A stretch of DNA of 33,055 bases from Bacteroidaceae bacterium (GTDB lineage: Bacteria > Bacteroidota > Bacteroidia > Bacteroidales > Bacteroidaceae). The stretch is from NCBI GenBank assembly GCA_900769765.1, contig CAAGHW010000079.1:1-33055 (forward strand). The letters run 5' to 3'. A program made the position numbers and the translations under genes. Under the pieces are notes generated by a model. It had not been told where the DNA came from. It searched no databases and saw nothing but the letters and a program-made list of their open reading frames with translations. Below, piece by piece: positions 23,027-30,325 of this stretch; position 1 is the first letter of the stretch; every line of letters begins with the position of its first letter.

Positions 23027-23132
23027 AAAGGTTATCCAAAAAAACCGCAAAATATGGCAAATATTTTTTGCATTAATAATCAATCGGTTATTAACAAGCA
23101 CTAAAAAAAACAGAAAAAAAGTTGCAAAAAGG

Positions 23133-23164
23133 TTTGTGGATTCAAAAAAATATCCGTACCTTTG
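23133..23164 (+). promoter_or_regulatory. Consensus promoter of tRNA-Lys (TTTG, 20 bp, TACCTTTG)
   Basis: TTTG at 23133-23136 and TACCTTTG at 23157-23164 match the Bacteroidetes -33 and -7 boxes with an exact 20-bp spacer. The -7 box ends 22 nt before the tRNA. Confidence 0.75.
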
Positions 23165-23186
23165 CATCGCTTAAAGAAAGAGAGTT

Positions 23187-23259
23187 GCGCTGTTAGCTCA
23201 GTTGGTAGAGCAATTGACTCTTAATCAATGGGTCCAGGGTTCGAGTCCCTGACGGCGTA
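23187..23259 (+). tRNA. tRNA-Lys (anticodon CTT)
   Basis: A full cloverleaf can be drawn. The acceptor stem is 23187-23193 with 23252-23258 (G-T at the first pair), the D stem is GCTC/GAGC, and the anticodon stem is ATTGA/TCAAT. The loop has CTT at 23220-23222, the T stem is CAGGG/CCCTG with loop TTCGAGT, and the discriminator is A at 23259. CCA is not encoded. The 3' half is overlapped antisense by the integrase gene, which marks this tRNA as an integration target. Confidence 0.95.
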
Positions 23260-24753
23260 CAACGAGAAAGTTGAGGGAAAATTTTTAGATTTTCCCTCTT
23301 TTCTTTTTTTATAACTCGTTGAAATTCGCTGAATTACAGCAAGTGCTTCATTCTCATCAATGGTTCGATAACCGCCCAAATCCTTATCCCACAAAATTCC
23401 ATTCGGAAAAAGCAAATTCTGTATTTTTTGACACAATTCCAACTCCGCATCACGCCACAAACTCCCTAATTTACAACAAGTTGAAGTGATTTCATCAACG
23501 GCGATGTCGAGGTTCGATAAGTTTTGATTGACTTTTGACAATTCCAACTCATTTTTCGCCAACTTGTCCTGTAAGTCCTCAATGGTCGTTAAATATACAT
23601 CATCATCAATCTCTCCGCTTCCTCTCCTTACCTTACAACCTTTTATCTTGTTCTTTAATTCAGAGTTTTGCTTTTTAAGAACAGCAATAGTTTCTTTACA
23701 CTCTGTGTCATTCTTGGCAAGCATATCTTTTACAATAACAGCAAATAGTTCTTGCAATGCCACCGGTATGCTATACCCGTTCAATAGTTCTTCATATAGC
23801 GAATGTAATTTCTTTGCAGATATATTATTACAACACCCCGTTTCATTACACTTATAATAATCTATATTCTTTTTCTTTACTGTGTATGCAGTCATTGGCG
23901 TTCCGTCGTAAGCGCACCTTACGTGTCTTTTTAAAGGGAATTGTGGAGCTTCCTTTCTGTGCTTATAAACCCCAGTTCTTCCGCTTAGGAGCTCTTGCAC
24001 TTGCAAGAACTCCTCCCACGAAATTATAGCCGGATGTTTTCCATCTATTATTTCCCCATCGGTAAATTTGCTTTTTATCTTCCCCGCATAAAACGGATTG
24101 GTGAGTATTTTATGAATTTGCTGTTTGCTAACCTCAAATCCCATAGATGACAGTTTTTCTATTATGCGATAATTGTCCGCACCTTGCAGTTTCCACTTGA
24201 AAGCCTTTCTGATCAATTTTCCAGTTTCGTTGATTGTAAACTGTGCATTGATACTCTTTCCCTCTTTGTTATAACCGATAGGGCGTTTTCCACACCATAC
24301 GCCACTCTCCATACAGTGCTTACGGCCCGAATTAAATTTACTCGTTCTATTTGAATTATCCCACTGAGCCAAAGACAACTTAAACTGCATCATCATAATC
24401 CCCTCGGGGGTAGATGTATCTGAGCCTGTTGATGCCTCGATCACAATAATATCCTTAGACTTTAATTCATTGATGATATTTATAGCTTGCCCTGCATCAC
24501 GAGAGAACCTGTCCGCTTGGTTCACGATGATATACTTTACACTCTTATCCTTTTTAATGGCCGCAATCATCTCCTTTATAAGTTTGCCGGGTGTTTTTGC
24601 ACTTTCATGCTTTCCGCCAAAATACCCTTTGATAGTATAACCATTGTCTTTGGCGTATTTTTCACATTTACATTTTTGGTCATCAAGGCTACCGCCATTT
24701 TCCTCCTGATGTTTAGTACTTACTCGAGTCCATATATAACAATTCTTAATCAT
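23221..24753 (-). CDS. Large serine recombinase (integrase) ending inside tRNA-Lys
   Basis: The 510-residue protein begins with a resolvase catalytic domain (YIWTRVSTKHQ with the catalytic Ser, ADRFSRDAGQA, GSDTSTPEGIMM). A recombinase domain (IRKAFKWKLQGADNYRIIEKL) follows, then a zinc-ribbon-like part (VRCAYDGTPMT ... YYKCNETGCC) and a coiled coil around residues 360-430. The first ribbon pair reads CxxD rather than CxxC. The last residues (RDSNPGPID) are encoded by the antisense strand of the tRNA-Lys 3' half, and the stop lies in the tRNA anticodon loop. It is the probable integrase of the adjoining island. Confidence 0.93.
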   Translation of the reverse strand: MIKNCYIWTRVSTKHQEENGGSLDDQKCKCEKYAKDNGYTIKGYFGGKHESAKTPGKLIKEMIAAIKKDKSVKYIIVNQADRFSRDAGQAINIINELKSKDIIVIEASTGSDTSTPEGIMMMQFKLSLAQWDNSNRTSKFNSGRKHCMESGVWCGKRPIGYNKEGKSINAQFTINETGKLIRKAFKWKLQGADNYRIIEKLSSMGFEVSKQQIHKILTNPFYAGKIKSKFTDGEIIDGKHPAIISWEEFLQVQELLSGRTGVYKHRKEAPQFPLKRHVRCAYDGTPMTAYTVKKKNIDYYKCNETGCCNNISAKKLHSLYEELLNGYSIPVALQELFAVIVKDMLAKNDTECKETIAVLKKQNSELKNKIKGCKVRRGSGEIDDDVYLTTIEDLQDKLAKNELELSKVNQNLSNLDIAVDEITSTCCKLGSLWRDAELELCQKIQNLLFPNGILWDKDLGGYRTIDENEALAVIQRISTSYKKRKEGKSKNFPSTFSLYAVRDSNPGPID

Positions 24754-24901
24754 TTCTTAATTCTTTTTTTAATTCATTATTTTCTTGGTATTCAATACCG
24801 ATAAGGGCCAACGCCTCTAAAAAAATCAATAATAACTTTCCGTTTTCTTCTGTAATGTTTAATCTGTTAAAATATTCGACATAATCTCTGTATTCAATCA
24901 T
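24746..24901 (-). CDS. 51-aa ORF overlapping the integrase start
   Basis: ATG 24901 opens a 51-codon frame (MIEYRDYVEYFNRLNITEEN ...) that ends with TAA at 24748-24746. It overlaps the integrase ATG (24753) by 8 nt. The product is acidic and helical, with a leucine-rich middle (KLLLIFLEALALIG). The overlap and the protein-like composition suggest it is translated and coupled to the integrase, perhaps as a directionality or regulatory factor. No family is recognised. Confidence 0.5.
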   Translation of the reverse strand: MIEYRDYVEYFNRLNITEENGKLLLIFLEALALIGIEYQENNELKKELRND

Positions 24902-25185
24902 ACACAATGAGATTTAAACATAGTTTGGCACTATGCTTCTTATATGCACATTATTCCGACTCTTTATGCTGAAAACATTATGCATAAAGTCTTCTGCTCG
25001 TCAAGTAAACGTGCTAAACCTTGCCCACTGATAGGGGCTTGAAATAAAATTTATGATTTTGTTTTTTGGAGTAGAATTGGGAGTGCCTATCTCTCCCTCG
25101 CTAATTTTGCAGAGGCTTATTATTGACGCTTATTGTTAAAGCCAGTGCAAATATCCTAGATCATTTTGAAATATGCAAGGTGATC
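24902..25185. other. 284-bp non-coding region between the integrase unit and the resolvase
   Basis: No gene was found. An imperfect inverted repeat (GACTCTTTATGC at 24958-24969 and GCATAAAGTC at 24982-24991) could be a recombinase binding or att-like site. A TATGTTTA box on the minus strand (24922-24915) may be the promoter of the 51-aa ORF. The rest is AT-rich. Confidence 0.35.
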
Positions 25186-25806
25186 CTAAATTATTTTTTT
25201 CAATTTAAGCAAAGTATTTGGAGAAGTACCAGTAATGCGATAGATACTTTGCAGACTGAGCCCCTTGCGTAACAGTTTTGTTTCCTCCTTATACTGTTCT
25301 TTCATAGCCTCATCACTTTTACGGTAACCATTCTTTCTACCCACCTTGCCACCGGTTGCCCTATAATGACTGTAACCGCTTTCCATACGGCTTCTGATGA
25401 GGCTACGCTCCATACTATTAAATTGCGCGAGAATACCCATAACCAACTGTGCAATAGGATTAGGCTGTCCATTAGGTAATAATGTTTCTAATGCATTCTG
25501 ATGGATATATACAGATATTCTTCTAGCCGTAAGCGTTTCTATCATCGAAAGGAAATCAACTGCTCTGCGTGACAAGCGGCTACATTCATAGACAAGCACC
25601 TTATCCACCTTGTGACTCTCTACGAATGAAAGCAACTCTGTAAGGGCTTGGCGTTCTGCCACAGTTTTTGCACCTGACACCTTTTCACAGAACTCCATTA
25701 CAACCTCGTACTGCATCTTTTGAGCATAGTCGCGCAGATCTGCCAACTGGCGTTCATAATCCTGTCCTTGCGTGCTTACACGAGCATATATAACCACCTG
25801 CACCAT
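25186..25806 (-). CDS. Small serine recombinase (resolvase/invertase type)
   Basis: The 206-residue protein has YARVSTQGQDYERQLADL (catalytic Ser11), YECSRLSRRAVDFLSMIETL, FNSMERSLIRSRMESGY and a C-terminal helix-turn-helix (GLSLQSIYRITGTSPNTLLKLKK). Size and order fit resolvase/invertase enzymes rather than large integrases. It may resolve dimers or invert DNA on the island, although no matching inverted repeats were recognised beside it. It follows the DUF2693-like gene by 14 nt. Confidence 0.92.
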   Translation of the reverse strand: MVQVVIYARVSTQGQDYERQLADLRDYAQKMQYEVVMEFCEKVSGAKTVAERQALTELLSFVESHKVDKVLVYECSRLSRRAVDFLSMIETLTARRISVYIHQNALETLLPNGQPNPIAQLVMGILAQFNSMERSLIRSRMESGYSHYRATGGKVGRKNGYRKSDEAMKEQYKEETKLLRKGLSLQSIYRITGTSPNTLLKLKKII

Positions 25807-25820
25807 AGCCTCATCAAAAA

Positions 25821-26192
25821 TTAAAGTACCTCAATCAAATTCTCAAAACGCAATGACCTAAATCCTCCCTTTTCGCAATCCCAGTAACATACGGTATTCA
25901 CGCTATCTCTTGAAATGCCTCTACCGTTGATGCTGGCTTTCATAAGGTTGCTAGCGGTTGTTCCCCACGCCTCACGCAGTGTGCCATCTTTCTTCATATA
26001 TACAAAGTGAGCAACACCCATCTGCAACTTTGCTTTGAGCAAGTCAATCATCTGTGCTTTAATTACACCTATTGCATCACTGCCGGTTCTACGAGCAATA
26101 ACATTTGCTCTACGACTTGTTGGGTTACTTATCACTACCATTGAATTGTTTGTTACTGCTATCATACCTGTGTTGGTTAAGTGGTTAAACAT
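25821..26192 (-). CDS. DUF2693 / SH3-like beta-barrel mobile-element protein
   Basis: The 123-residue protein contains VAHFVYMKKDGTLREAWGT, the pattern of DUF2693-type SH3-fold proteins common on Bacteroides mobile elements, and then CYWDCEKGGFRSLRFENL. The function is unknown; a DNA- or regulator-binding role is a guess. A minus-strand TATCTTTG box at 26221-26214 supports ATG 26192. The resolvase follows in the same transcript. Confidence 0.65.
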   Translation of the reverse strand: MFNHLTNTGMIAVTNNSMVVISNPTSRRANVIARRTGSDAIGVIKAQMIDLLKAKLQMGVAHFVYMKKDGTLREAWGTTASNLMKASINGRGISRDSVNTVCYWDCEKGGFRSLRFENLIEVL

Positions 26193-26213
26193 ATCTATTC
26201 GCTTTCCGTATCA

Positions 26214-26221
26214 CAAAGATA
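26214..26221 (-). promoter_or_regulatory. -7 box TATCTTTG for the DUF2693-resolvase unit
   Basis: An exact consensus match on the minus strand lies 21 nt before ATG 26192. Confidence 0.55.
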
Positions 26222-26306
26222 GTTATTCTAATTCAATTACGCTAATATTTTGGCAATAAATTTCATTGTTTTTATTATTTTATTTTAAATTAAATAATAT
26301 TTTTGC

Positions 26307-26314
26307 TACTTTCG
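26307..26314 (+). promoter_or_regulatory. -7-like box TACTTTCG before the 80-aa ORF
   Basis: One base differs from TAnnTTTG, and the box lies 16 nt before ATG 26331, in very AT-rich sequence. No clear -33 box is visible. Confidence 0.4.
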
Positions 26315-26330
26315 CATCAAATTACACAAG

Positions 26331-26573
26331 ATGGAGAGAACAATAGTACATTTGGAGATTGATGGCAGACACGAATATTTCGGATCTCCCAGTTCATTAT
26401 TTGATAAATATACAAAGGAAGAAATTGGTATAGGTCAAGCCGCACTTAATAACTATTTCAGCAAATTGGGCGAGAATGATAAACCCATATATAAAAACAA
26501 AAAGTGCACCATTAGAAAAGGTGCACTCTATGTAAAACCCACCACAAGGGGGCGTAAGAAGCAAGGAGAATAA
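26331..26573 (+). CDS. 80-aa mobile-element protein of unknown function
   Basis: The protein reads MERTIVHLEIDGRHEYFGSP and continues through SLFDKYTKEEIGIGQAALNNYFSK, with a basic tail (RGRKKQGE). The HLEIxGxHxYFGSPxxLFxKY pattern recalls small hypothetical proteins often carried by Bacteroides integrative elements. No domain of known function is recognised. The basic C-terminus would fit nucleic-acid binding. It is divergent from the DUF2693 gene. Confidence 0.6.
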   Translation: MERTIVHLEIDGRHEYFGSPSSLFDKYTKEEIGIGQAALNNYFSKLGENDKPIYKNKKCTIRKGALYVKPTTRGRKKQGE

Positions 26574-26586
26574 TTGCAAAATATTA

Positions 26587-26618
26587 TTTGATTATTCAGA
26601 ATAATCGAACTACATTTG
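26587..26618 (+). promoter_or_regulatory. Promoter with a palindromic operator in its spacer
   Basis: TTTG at 26587-26590 and TACATTTG at 26611-26618 have an exact 20-bp spacer. Within it is the palindrome GATTATTCAGAATAATC (26590-26606). A dimeric repressor bound there would block RNA polymerase. Transcription would start near 26625 and run into the 124-nt hairpin locus. Confidence 0.6.
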
Positions 26619-26700
26619 CATAAATACAACAAAAGACACAAGCCTATGAAGCATTGACAATTCCAAGACATATAAATAAAAAGCGTTAGCTTGTATTCTG

Positions 26701-26824
26701 ACTCTCTTAAAATCGCCAAATTATAAGAAAGCAGTCAAGGGTAAAAGTTAATGCTCACGTCATATATTGGCGTGGGCTTTTACTCATTTATGACTGCATG
26801 GTGTTTGGCGATACCTAAGAGAGT
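26701..26824 (+). ncRNA. 124-nt nested long-hairpin RNA candidate
   Basis: Five stem blocks nest in order: 26701-26709 with 26816-26824; 26712-26720 with 26804-26812; 26731-26737 with 26791-26797; 26741-26746 with 26778-26783; 26753-26759 with 26771-26777. The central asymmetric bubble is about 10 nt on one side and 6 nt on the other. The locus lies between a palindrome-bearing promoter and the lipoprotein promoter. An independent structured RNA, a long leader and a mobile-element end are all possible. The overall shape (long rod with central bubble) recalls 6S-like RNAs, but that is only a resemblance. Confidence 0.5.
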
Positions 26825-26861
26825 ATAGATGAAGTTTTAGTCCACGTTTTTTATTTGTCTA

Positions 26862-26869
26862 TACTTTTG
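26862..26869 (+). promoter_or_regulatory. -7 box TACTTTTG of the lipoprotein gene
   Basis: An exact TAnnTTTG match lies 44 nt before ATG 26914. The -33 position holds a TTTTAG stretch at 26835-26840, a weak match. Confidence 0.5.
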
Positions 26870-26913
26870 CATTTTGGACTATTTAAGTTAATTACTTTAT
26901 ATCAATTTATATT

Positions 26914-28539
26914 ATGAAAAAATATCTGAAATTATTGCTGATTTGCTTGTTTGCATCTGTTTTTACTGGGTGTTCAAACGAGAACGAATTTGAGAATATA
27001 GACAATACCACAAAAGCAAAGGTTACTTTCGTTTATACTCTTGACACATCAAACGGAGGCACAATGTCACGTGCTGTTACCAACGCCGAAGTATTTAGTG
27101 AGTTTTACGAGAAACTTAAAAGTGGCGAACTTGTTGCTCCGTCTTATAGTTTTACTTTGACTGAAGTAAACACAGGAGTAGTATATACGTTCAATGGCCA
27201 ATGGGATAGTCACAATTTTATAACTTTAAATACCGGCACATATCGCATTGTGGGAACATCTACTGCGGAGGGTGTTGGAATTCAAGAAAAATGCTCTTTT
27301 ACTTTTGATGAACAGATTGAAGTCAATGCTTCGAGCAACGTGATAACATTGCACGCAAATTACGATTGCTACTTGTTGATATTTAATAACGCACAAATTA
27401 ATTCGTTGGAAAATCATAATGGAGAATCGTTGTCGTCTTTCTTCACTTTCAGTGATTATAAATACGCTTTTGTAAATAACAAACTTTACATAGAGGAACA
27501 AAAGAATAACGCTCACATCTTGGGCAAATACACTGATGATTCGGAATTTAAGATTTTTACAGGTAATTTGAATTTTGAAAAAGGCAAGTATTATGTTTAC
27601 AACAGTGTTTCCGGTGGCTTCGATGTTCCATCGATGGAAGAGGGCTTTTTACCAAGCGAGCCGGGTGAACTAACCTTGGAAACATATATTCTTGACAATA
27701 CAACACATCCTTTTTATATTGGCGGTATGATATACAACAACAATGAAAGTGTCGTTAAAAAAGGTTTGATTGTGAGTGATGACGAAGACAATCTATACTA
27801 TGATGAAAGTGTTCCTTTAACTCCGCCATATTTAGAAATGCTTAACGACGAAAACCGTGACAATGGAAATGATGATATATATTATGATTTTAGATATAAA
27901 ATTATAGACTGTACAAAGTATGGTGAATCGCAATTTAATGTGCCATTAAATTATGTTTTTGGAAATACCAAGTACTATATTCGGGCTTTTGCTTTAAATG
28001 ATAACAATGAGGTTATTTATGGTAACACTATAGAAGTTACCACAGAAAATTTCAATCGCTATGATGGTTATCATCATCATGCAAACACATTCTATGCATT
28101 CGGTAACTATACATTGTTTGATTTAGCAACAGACGAATATATTGATTATGCTTCTGACGGCTTTTATTATTCGACGGATTACTCCTCATATTGCAGTTAC
28201 CAATTAGGAGATAGTTACAACAGTAGCTATAAGTTTAAAACAGAATGGAATTATAGACTATGGTATGGTAATAAACACGAAAAAGATGATGTTGCTGGTA
28301 TACCTTTAATGGAATATAAAAATGGGAAATTACATATCTGTAAACAAGAGGAAGATGCTGATAAAAATATAGAAATCTATTATTCTATAAACGAAAATGG
28401 CAGACGTCCAGAAACTTTTACACAAAAGTATGAAACTCCATTGGATATTGAGGTTGGAGATATAGTATATTGTTATGCTATAAATGAAGATGGATATTTT
28501 TCTTACACAAATTCCTACAAGAGATTACCGAATCAATAA
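26914..28539 (+). CDS. Large lipoprotein with Fn3-like and chitobiase-C-like modules
   Basis: The 541-residue protein has a lipoprotein signal (LLLICLFASVFTGC, Cys20) and an acidic SNENEFE stretch after the cysteine that may favour surface export in Bacteroidetes. The N-terminal ~220 residues resemble fimbrillin/DUF4493-like beta domains (weak). A middle region (YYIRAFALNDNNEVIYGNTI) has the Fn3-like YxxRAYAxNxxGxxYG pattern. The last ~60 residues (YYSINENGRRPETFTQKYET) resemble the chitobiase C-terminal module. Base composition is visibly more AT-rich than the backbone. A surface adhesin or binding protein is likely; no enzyme motif is seen. Confidence 0.7.
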   Translation: MKKYLKLLLICLFASVFTGCSNENEFENIDNTTKAKVTFVYTLDTSNGGTMSRAVTNAEVFSEFYEKLKSGELVAPSYSFTLTEVNTGVVYTFNGQWDSHNFITLNTGTYRIVGTSTAEGVGIQEKCSFTFDEQIEVNASSNVITLHANYDCYLLIFNNAQINSLENHNGESLSSFFTFSDYKYAFVNNKLYIEEQKNNAHILGKYTDDSEFKIFTGNLNFEKGKYYVYNSVSGGFDVPSMEEGFLPSEPGELTLETYILDNTTHPFYIGGMIYNNNESVVKKGLIVSDDEDNLYYDESVPLTPPYLEMLNDENRDNGNDDIYYDFRYKIIDCTKYGESQFNVPLNYVFGNTKYYIRAFALNDNNEVIYGNTIEVTTENFNRYDGYHHHANTFYAFGNYTLFDLATDEYIDYASDGFYYSTDYSSYCSYQLGDSYNSSYKFKTEWNYRLWYGNKHEKDDVAGIPLMEYKNGKLHICKQEEDADKNIEIYYSINENGRRPETFTQKYETPLDIEVGDIVYCYAINEDGYFSYTNSYKRLPNQ

Positions 28540-28622
28540 TATTTTTTAGATTAAACTGAGCTATAAATATCCGCCGGTCAGAGGCGAAAAGAAGATTATT
28601 TTGATATGTAATTATATTGAGC

Positions 28623-28690
28623 TATTGTGATCATAAAAATGATGAGGCTTTGCATTGGTAGAGCCTCATCATTGGTAATTAGTCACAATA
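28623..28690 (+). terminator. 68-nt nested hairpin downstream of the lipoprotein gene
   Basis: TATTGTGA (28623-28630) pairs with TCACAATA (28683-28690), and an inner 12-bp stem (28638-28649 with 28662-28673) closes a 12-nt loop. There is no T run, so it may act as an RNA 3'-end stabiliser or a DNA site rather than a classic terminator. Confidence 0.45.
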
Positions 28691-28834
28691 TAATCCAAGT
28701 TATTGGTCATTGATATTACAACGTTTTTTTTGACTGCAAATCTCAGAGGGGTTGCACCCCTGCCGAATTGCTCTTGGCTACCCTGCTTTTCGCCTGCATA
28801 ATGCAGTCGTAGGACATATTGTTATCATTCCCTC
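28691..28834. other. Short hairpins between the lipoprotein and Rep-like genes
   Basis: AGGGG/CCCCT (28747-28751 with 28757-28761) and CTGCAT/ATGCAG (28794-28806) hairpins sit next to the 3' end of the Rep-like gene. GGCGAAAAG at 28583 recurs inverted at 28786. They may be part of a replication or nicking region, but nothing decisive is visible. Confidence 0.3.
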
Positions 28835-29689
28835 TCACTGCAATATTTCTTGCCAATCCAAATGTTTTCTGCCCTTGTTGAACCGAAGCAAAGAAGATAG
28901 ATGAGCAAGGAACATACCGTCTAAAAATCCTTGGTCAGAGAGGAGGGTTATATCTTGAACCATACCTTTTAAATAGTCCTTTATCTCTTGACAATTCTGG
29001 TGAATTTCGAGGCGATGCAATGCCTTGGGGTTACCATAAAATTCTCTGATATACTCCTTATTGGAGGAAGTTGCAATCTCATTGTTCTTGTTGTAAGCGC
29101 ATAGAGTCAAGCCCTTTGTTTTGTCCTTTCTAGCCTTTTTCTGACAAAGGTTGAGCGTTGGATTCTTTGTCTTATAGAAATTGAGTGTATGTGTCAATTT
29201 TCCACAATCTATATCTGCACGCTTGTCTATAACCTTACTATTCACTAAAACAGATACTTTATCATCTTTTGCTATCTTCCTGATTCTTGACACGACATTA
29301 AATTTGTAGTCACGGCATAGATCTATCGAGGTAATATGTTCAAATACTACTCCAAGCATCTCCGGAAATTTCAATGTAGTATTAAACAGTGCTTGATCGT
29401 ACAGAGTTTCGTTCTCTATTCGATAGATAACATATTGGGGGAATCGTTGTTCTCCATACCGCCCGTATTTGAATGTAGCAACCTTTTTGCGGTTATAAGA
29501 ATTTGAAGTGTAAAGAACATCAAAACCATATTGGTAATGCTCGCACACAACTCTAAAAATAGTAAATTCACCAAACTCCGCCCACTCACCGAGTTGAATT
29601 TGAGAAAGTTCATCTAATAGTGACAATTCTGCGACATAACAGAGTTTAAGTTCATCAATAATGGTACGCCCAAGATCATTCTTTGCCAT
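28835..29689 (-). CDS. Replication initiation factor-like protein (Rep_trans-like), tentative
   Basis: The 284-residue protein has segments in the order seen in rolling-circle replication initiation factors: IDLCRDYKFN (122-131, acidic Asp/Arg cluster), LTLCAYNKNNEI (194-205, compare YDKxxE) and LHRLEIHQN (224-232). No HUH motif was found. It could initiate replication of a small plasmid- or phage-like unit carried on the island. Its start overlaps the upstream 65-aa gene by 14 nt. Identity is uncertain because similarity was judged by eye. Confidence 0.5.
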   Translation of the reverse strand: MAKNDLGRTIIDELKLCYVAELSLLDELSQIQLGEWAEFGEFTIFRVVCEHYQYGFDVLYTSNSYNRKKVATFKYGRYGEQRFPQYVIYRIENETLYDQALFNTTLKFPEMLGVVFEHITSIDLCRDYKFNVVSRIRKIAKDDKVSVLVNSKVIDKRADIDCGKLTHTLNFYKTKNPTLNLCQKKARKDKTKGLTLCAYNKNNEIATSSNKEYIREFYGNPKALHRLEIHQNCQEIKDYLKGMVQDITLLSDQGFLDGMFLAHLSSLLRFNKGRKHLDWQEILQ

Positions 29690-29873
29690 TGTTTAGAGTA
29701 TTTCCATCTGTATTATTTTTCTGAGATGGAACACTTTTCCAATAGTCTTTCAATCCCTGTGATATTGCTTGGCAATGGCTTTGTGACTTCGCCCTGTTAC
29801 GAAGTGAGTTACTGATCTTAATCTTAGTCATTTCATCTCTTTCTCGATACTTTCTTGCATAATCTTTACTCAT
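29676..29873 (-). CDS. 65-aa basic protein with NUMOD3-like motif
   Basis: The product starts MSKDYARKYRERDEMTKIKI and contains KISNSLRNRAKSQ and AISQGLKDYWKSV. These resemble the paired KIS..LKG.. units of NUMOD3 DNA-binding motifs seen in homing endonucleases and phage proteins. Here the motif stands alone, with no nuclease domain. Its gene overlaps the Rep-like gene by 14 nt, which suggests an operon and possibly a DNA-targeting accessory for the Rep-like protein. Confidence 0.5.
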   Translation of the reverse strand: MSKDYARKYRERDEMTKIKISNSLRNRAKSQSHCQAISQGLKDYWKSVPSQKNNTDGNTLNNGKE

Positions 29874-30085
29874 AGTATTCTATTTTTAAATTTGTTATTT
29901 ACCAATAAATATTAGTAGAATTGAAAAAATAGATATGATTGGTAAGATTACTTCGTTTTTTCTATGATCCAGATAAAATTTTCATAACAGACAAGTGTAT
30001 GCTTATTATACCTATCTCCGGTTATAAAAATTATAAGGGGGCTTACGGAAAAAACCTTGAAGTAAGAGCATAGGGAGGGGTATAT

Positions 30086-30121
30086 AAAAAAGGATAGCCT
30101 CATAAATTTTATAAGACTATC
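30086..30121 (-). terminator. Minus-strand terminator after the 34-aa ORF
   Basis: The hairpin at 30093-30121 (two mismatched pairs) is followed on the minus strand by a six-T run (30091-30086). It lies about 30 nt after the stop of the small minus-strand ORF. Confidence 0.6.
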
Positions 30122-30151
30122 TCTTTTCTAAGGTGCTGAAAATTTATGTTA

Positions 30152-30256
30152 CTATCTTTTATGAGATATAATTCTTTCGGGATAATTTTCTTTCAACCAT
30201 TCCACAAATTCTACCAACTTGAAGAAATCGGACTTAAAAGTTAGATAATCTGTCAC
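30152..30256 (-). CDS. 34-aa ORF of unknown function, possible gene remnant
   Basis: GTG 30256 opens a frame reading VTDYLTFKSDFFKLVEFVEW then LKENYPERIISHKR, ending at TAG 30154-30152. Composition is protein-like (aromatic and charged amphipathic helix). The frame stays open upstream into the UUCG hairpin, so it may be the 3' end of a decayed gene. The downstream terminator supports transcription. No family is recognised. Confidence 0.35.
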   Translation of the reverse strand: MTDYLTFKSDFFKLVEFVEWLKENYPERIISHKR

Positions 30257-30266
30257 GCTATTGTAC

Positions 30267-30299
30267 AAAAGACAGTTACTTCGGTAGCTGTCTTTTTTT
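30267..30299 (+). terminator. UUCG-tetraloop terminator (plus strand)
   Basis: Arms 30267-30279 and 30284-30296 (one G-T pair) enclose a TTCG loop and are followed by a T run on plus. No clear plus-strand gene lies upstream; A runs on the other side allow minus-strand use as well. Confidence 0.75.
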
Positions 30300-30325
30300 G
30301 TTGTAAAAGGAGTTCGCACCACTCT

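Noticed and set aside
24958..24991. Inverted repeat as the island att site
   Set aside because: It is imperfect, internal to the element and has no partner copy; a recombinase binding site is possible but unsupported.
26701..26824. Retron msr/msd RNA
   Set aside because: No reverse transcriptase is encoded nearby; the adjoining genes are an 80-aa protein and a lipoprotein.
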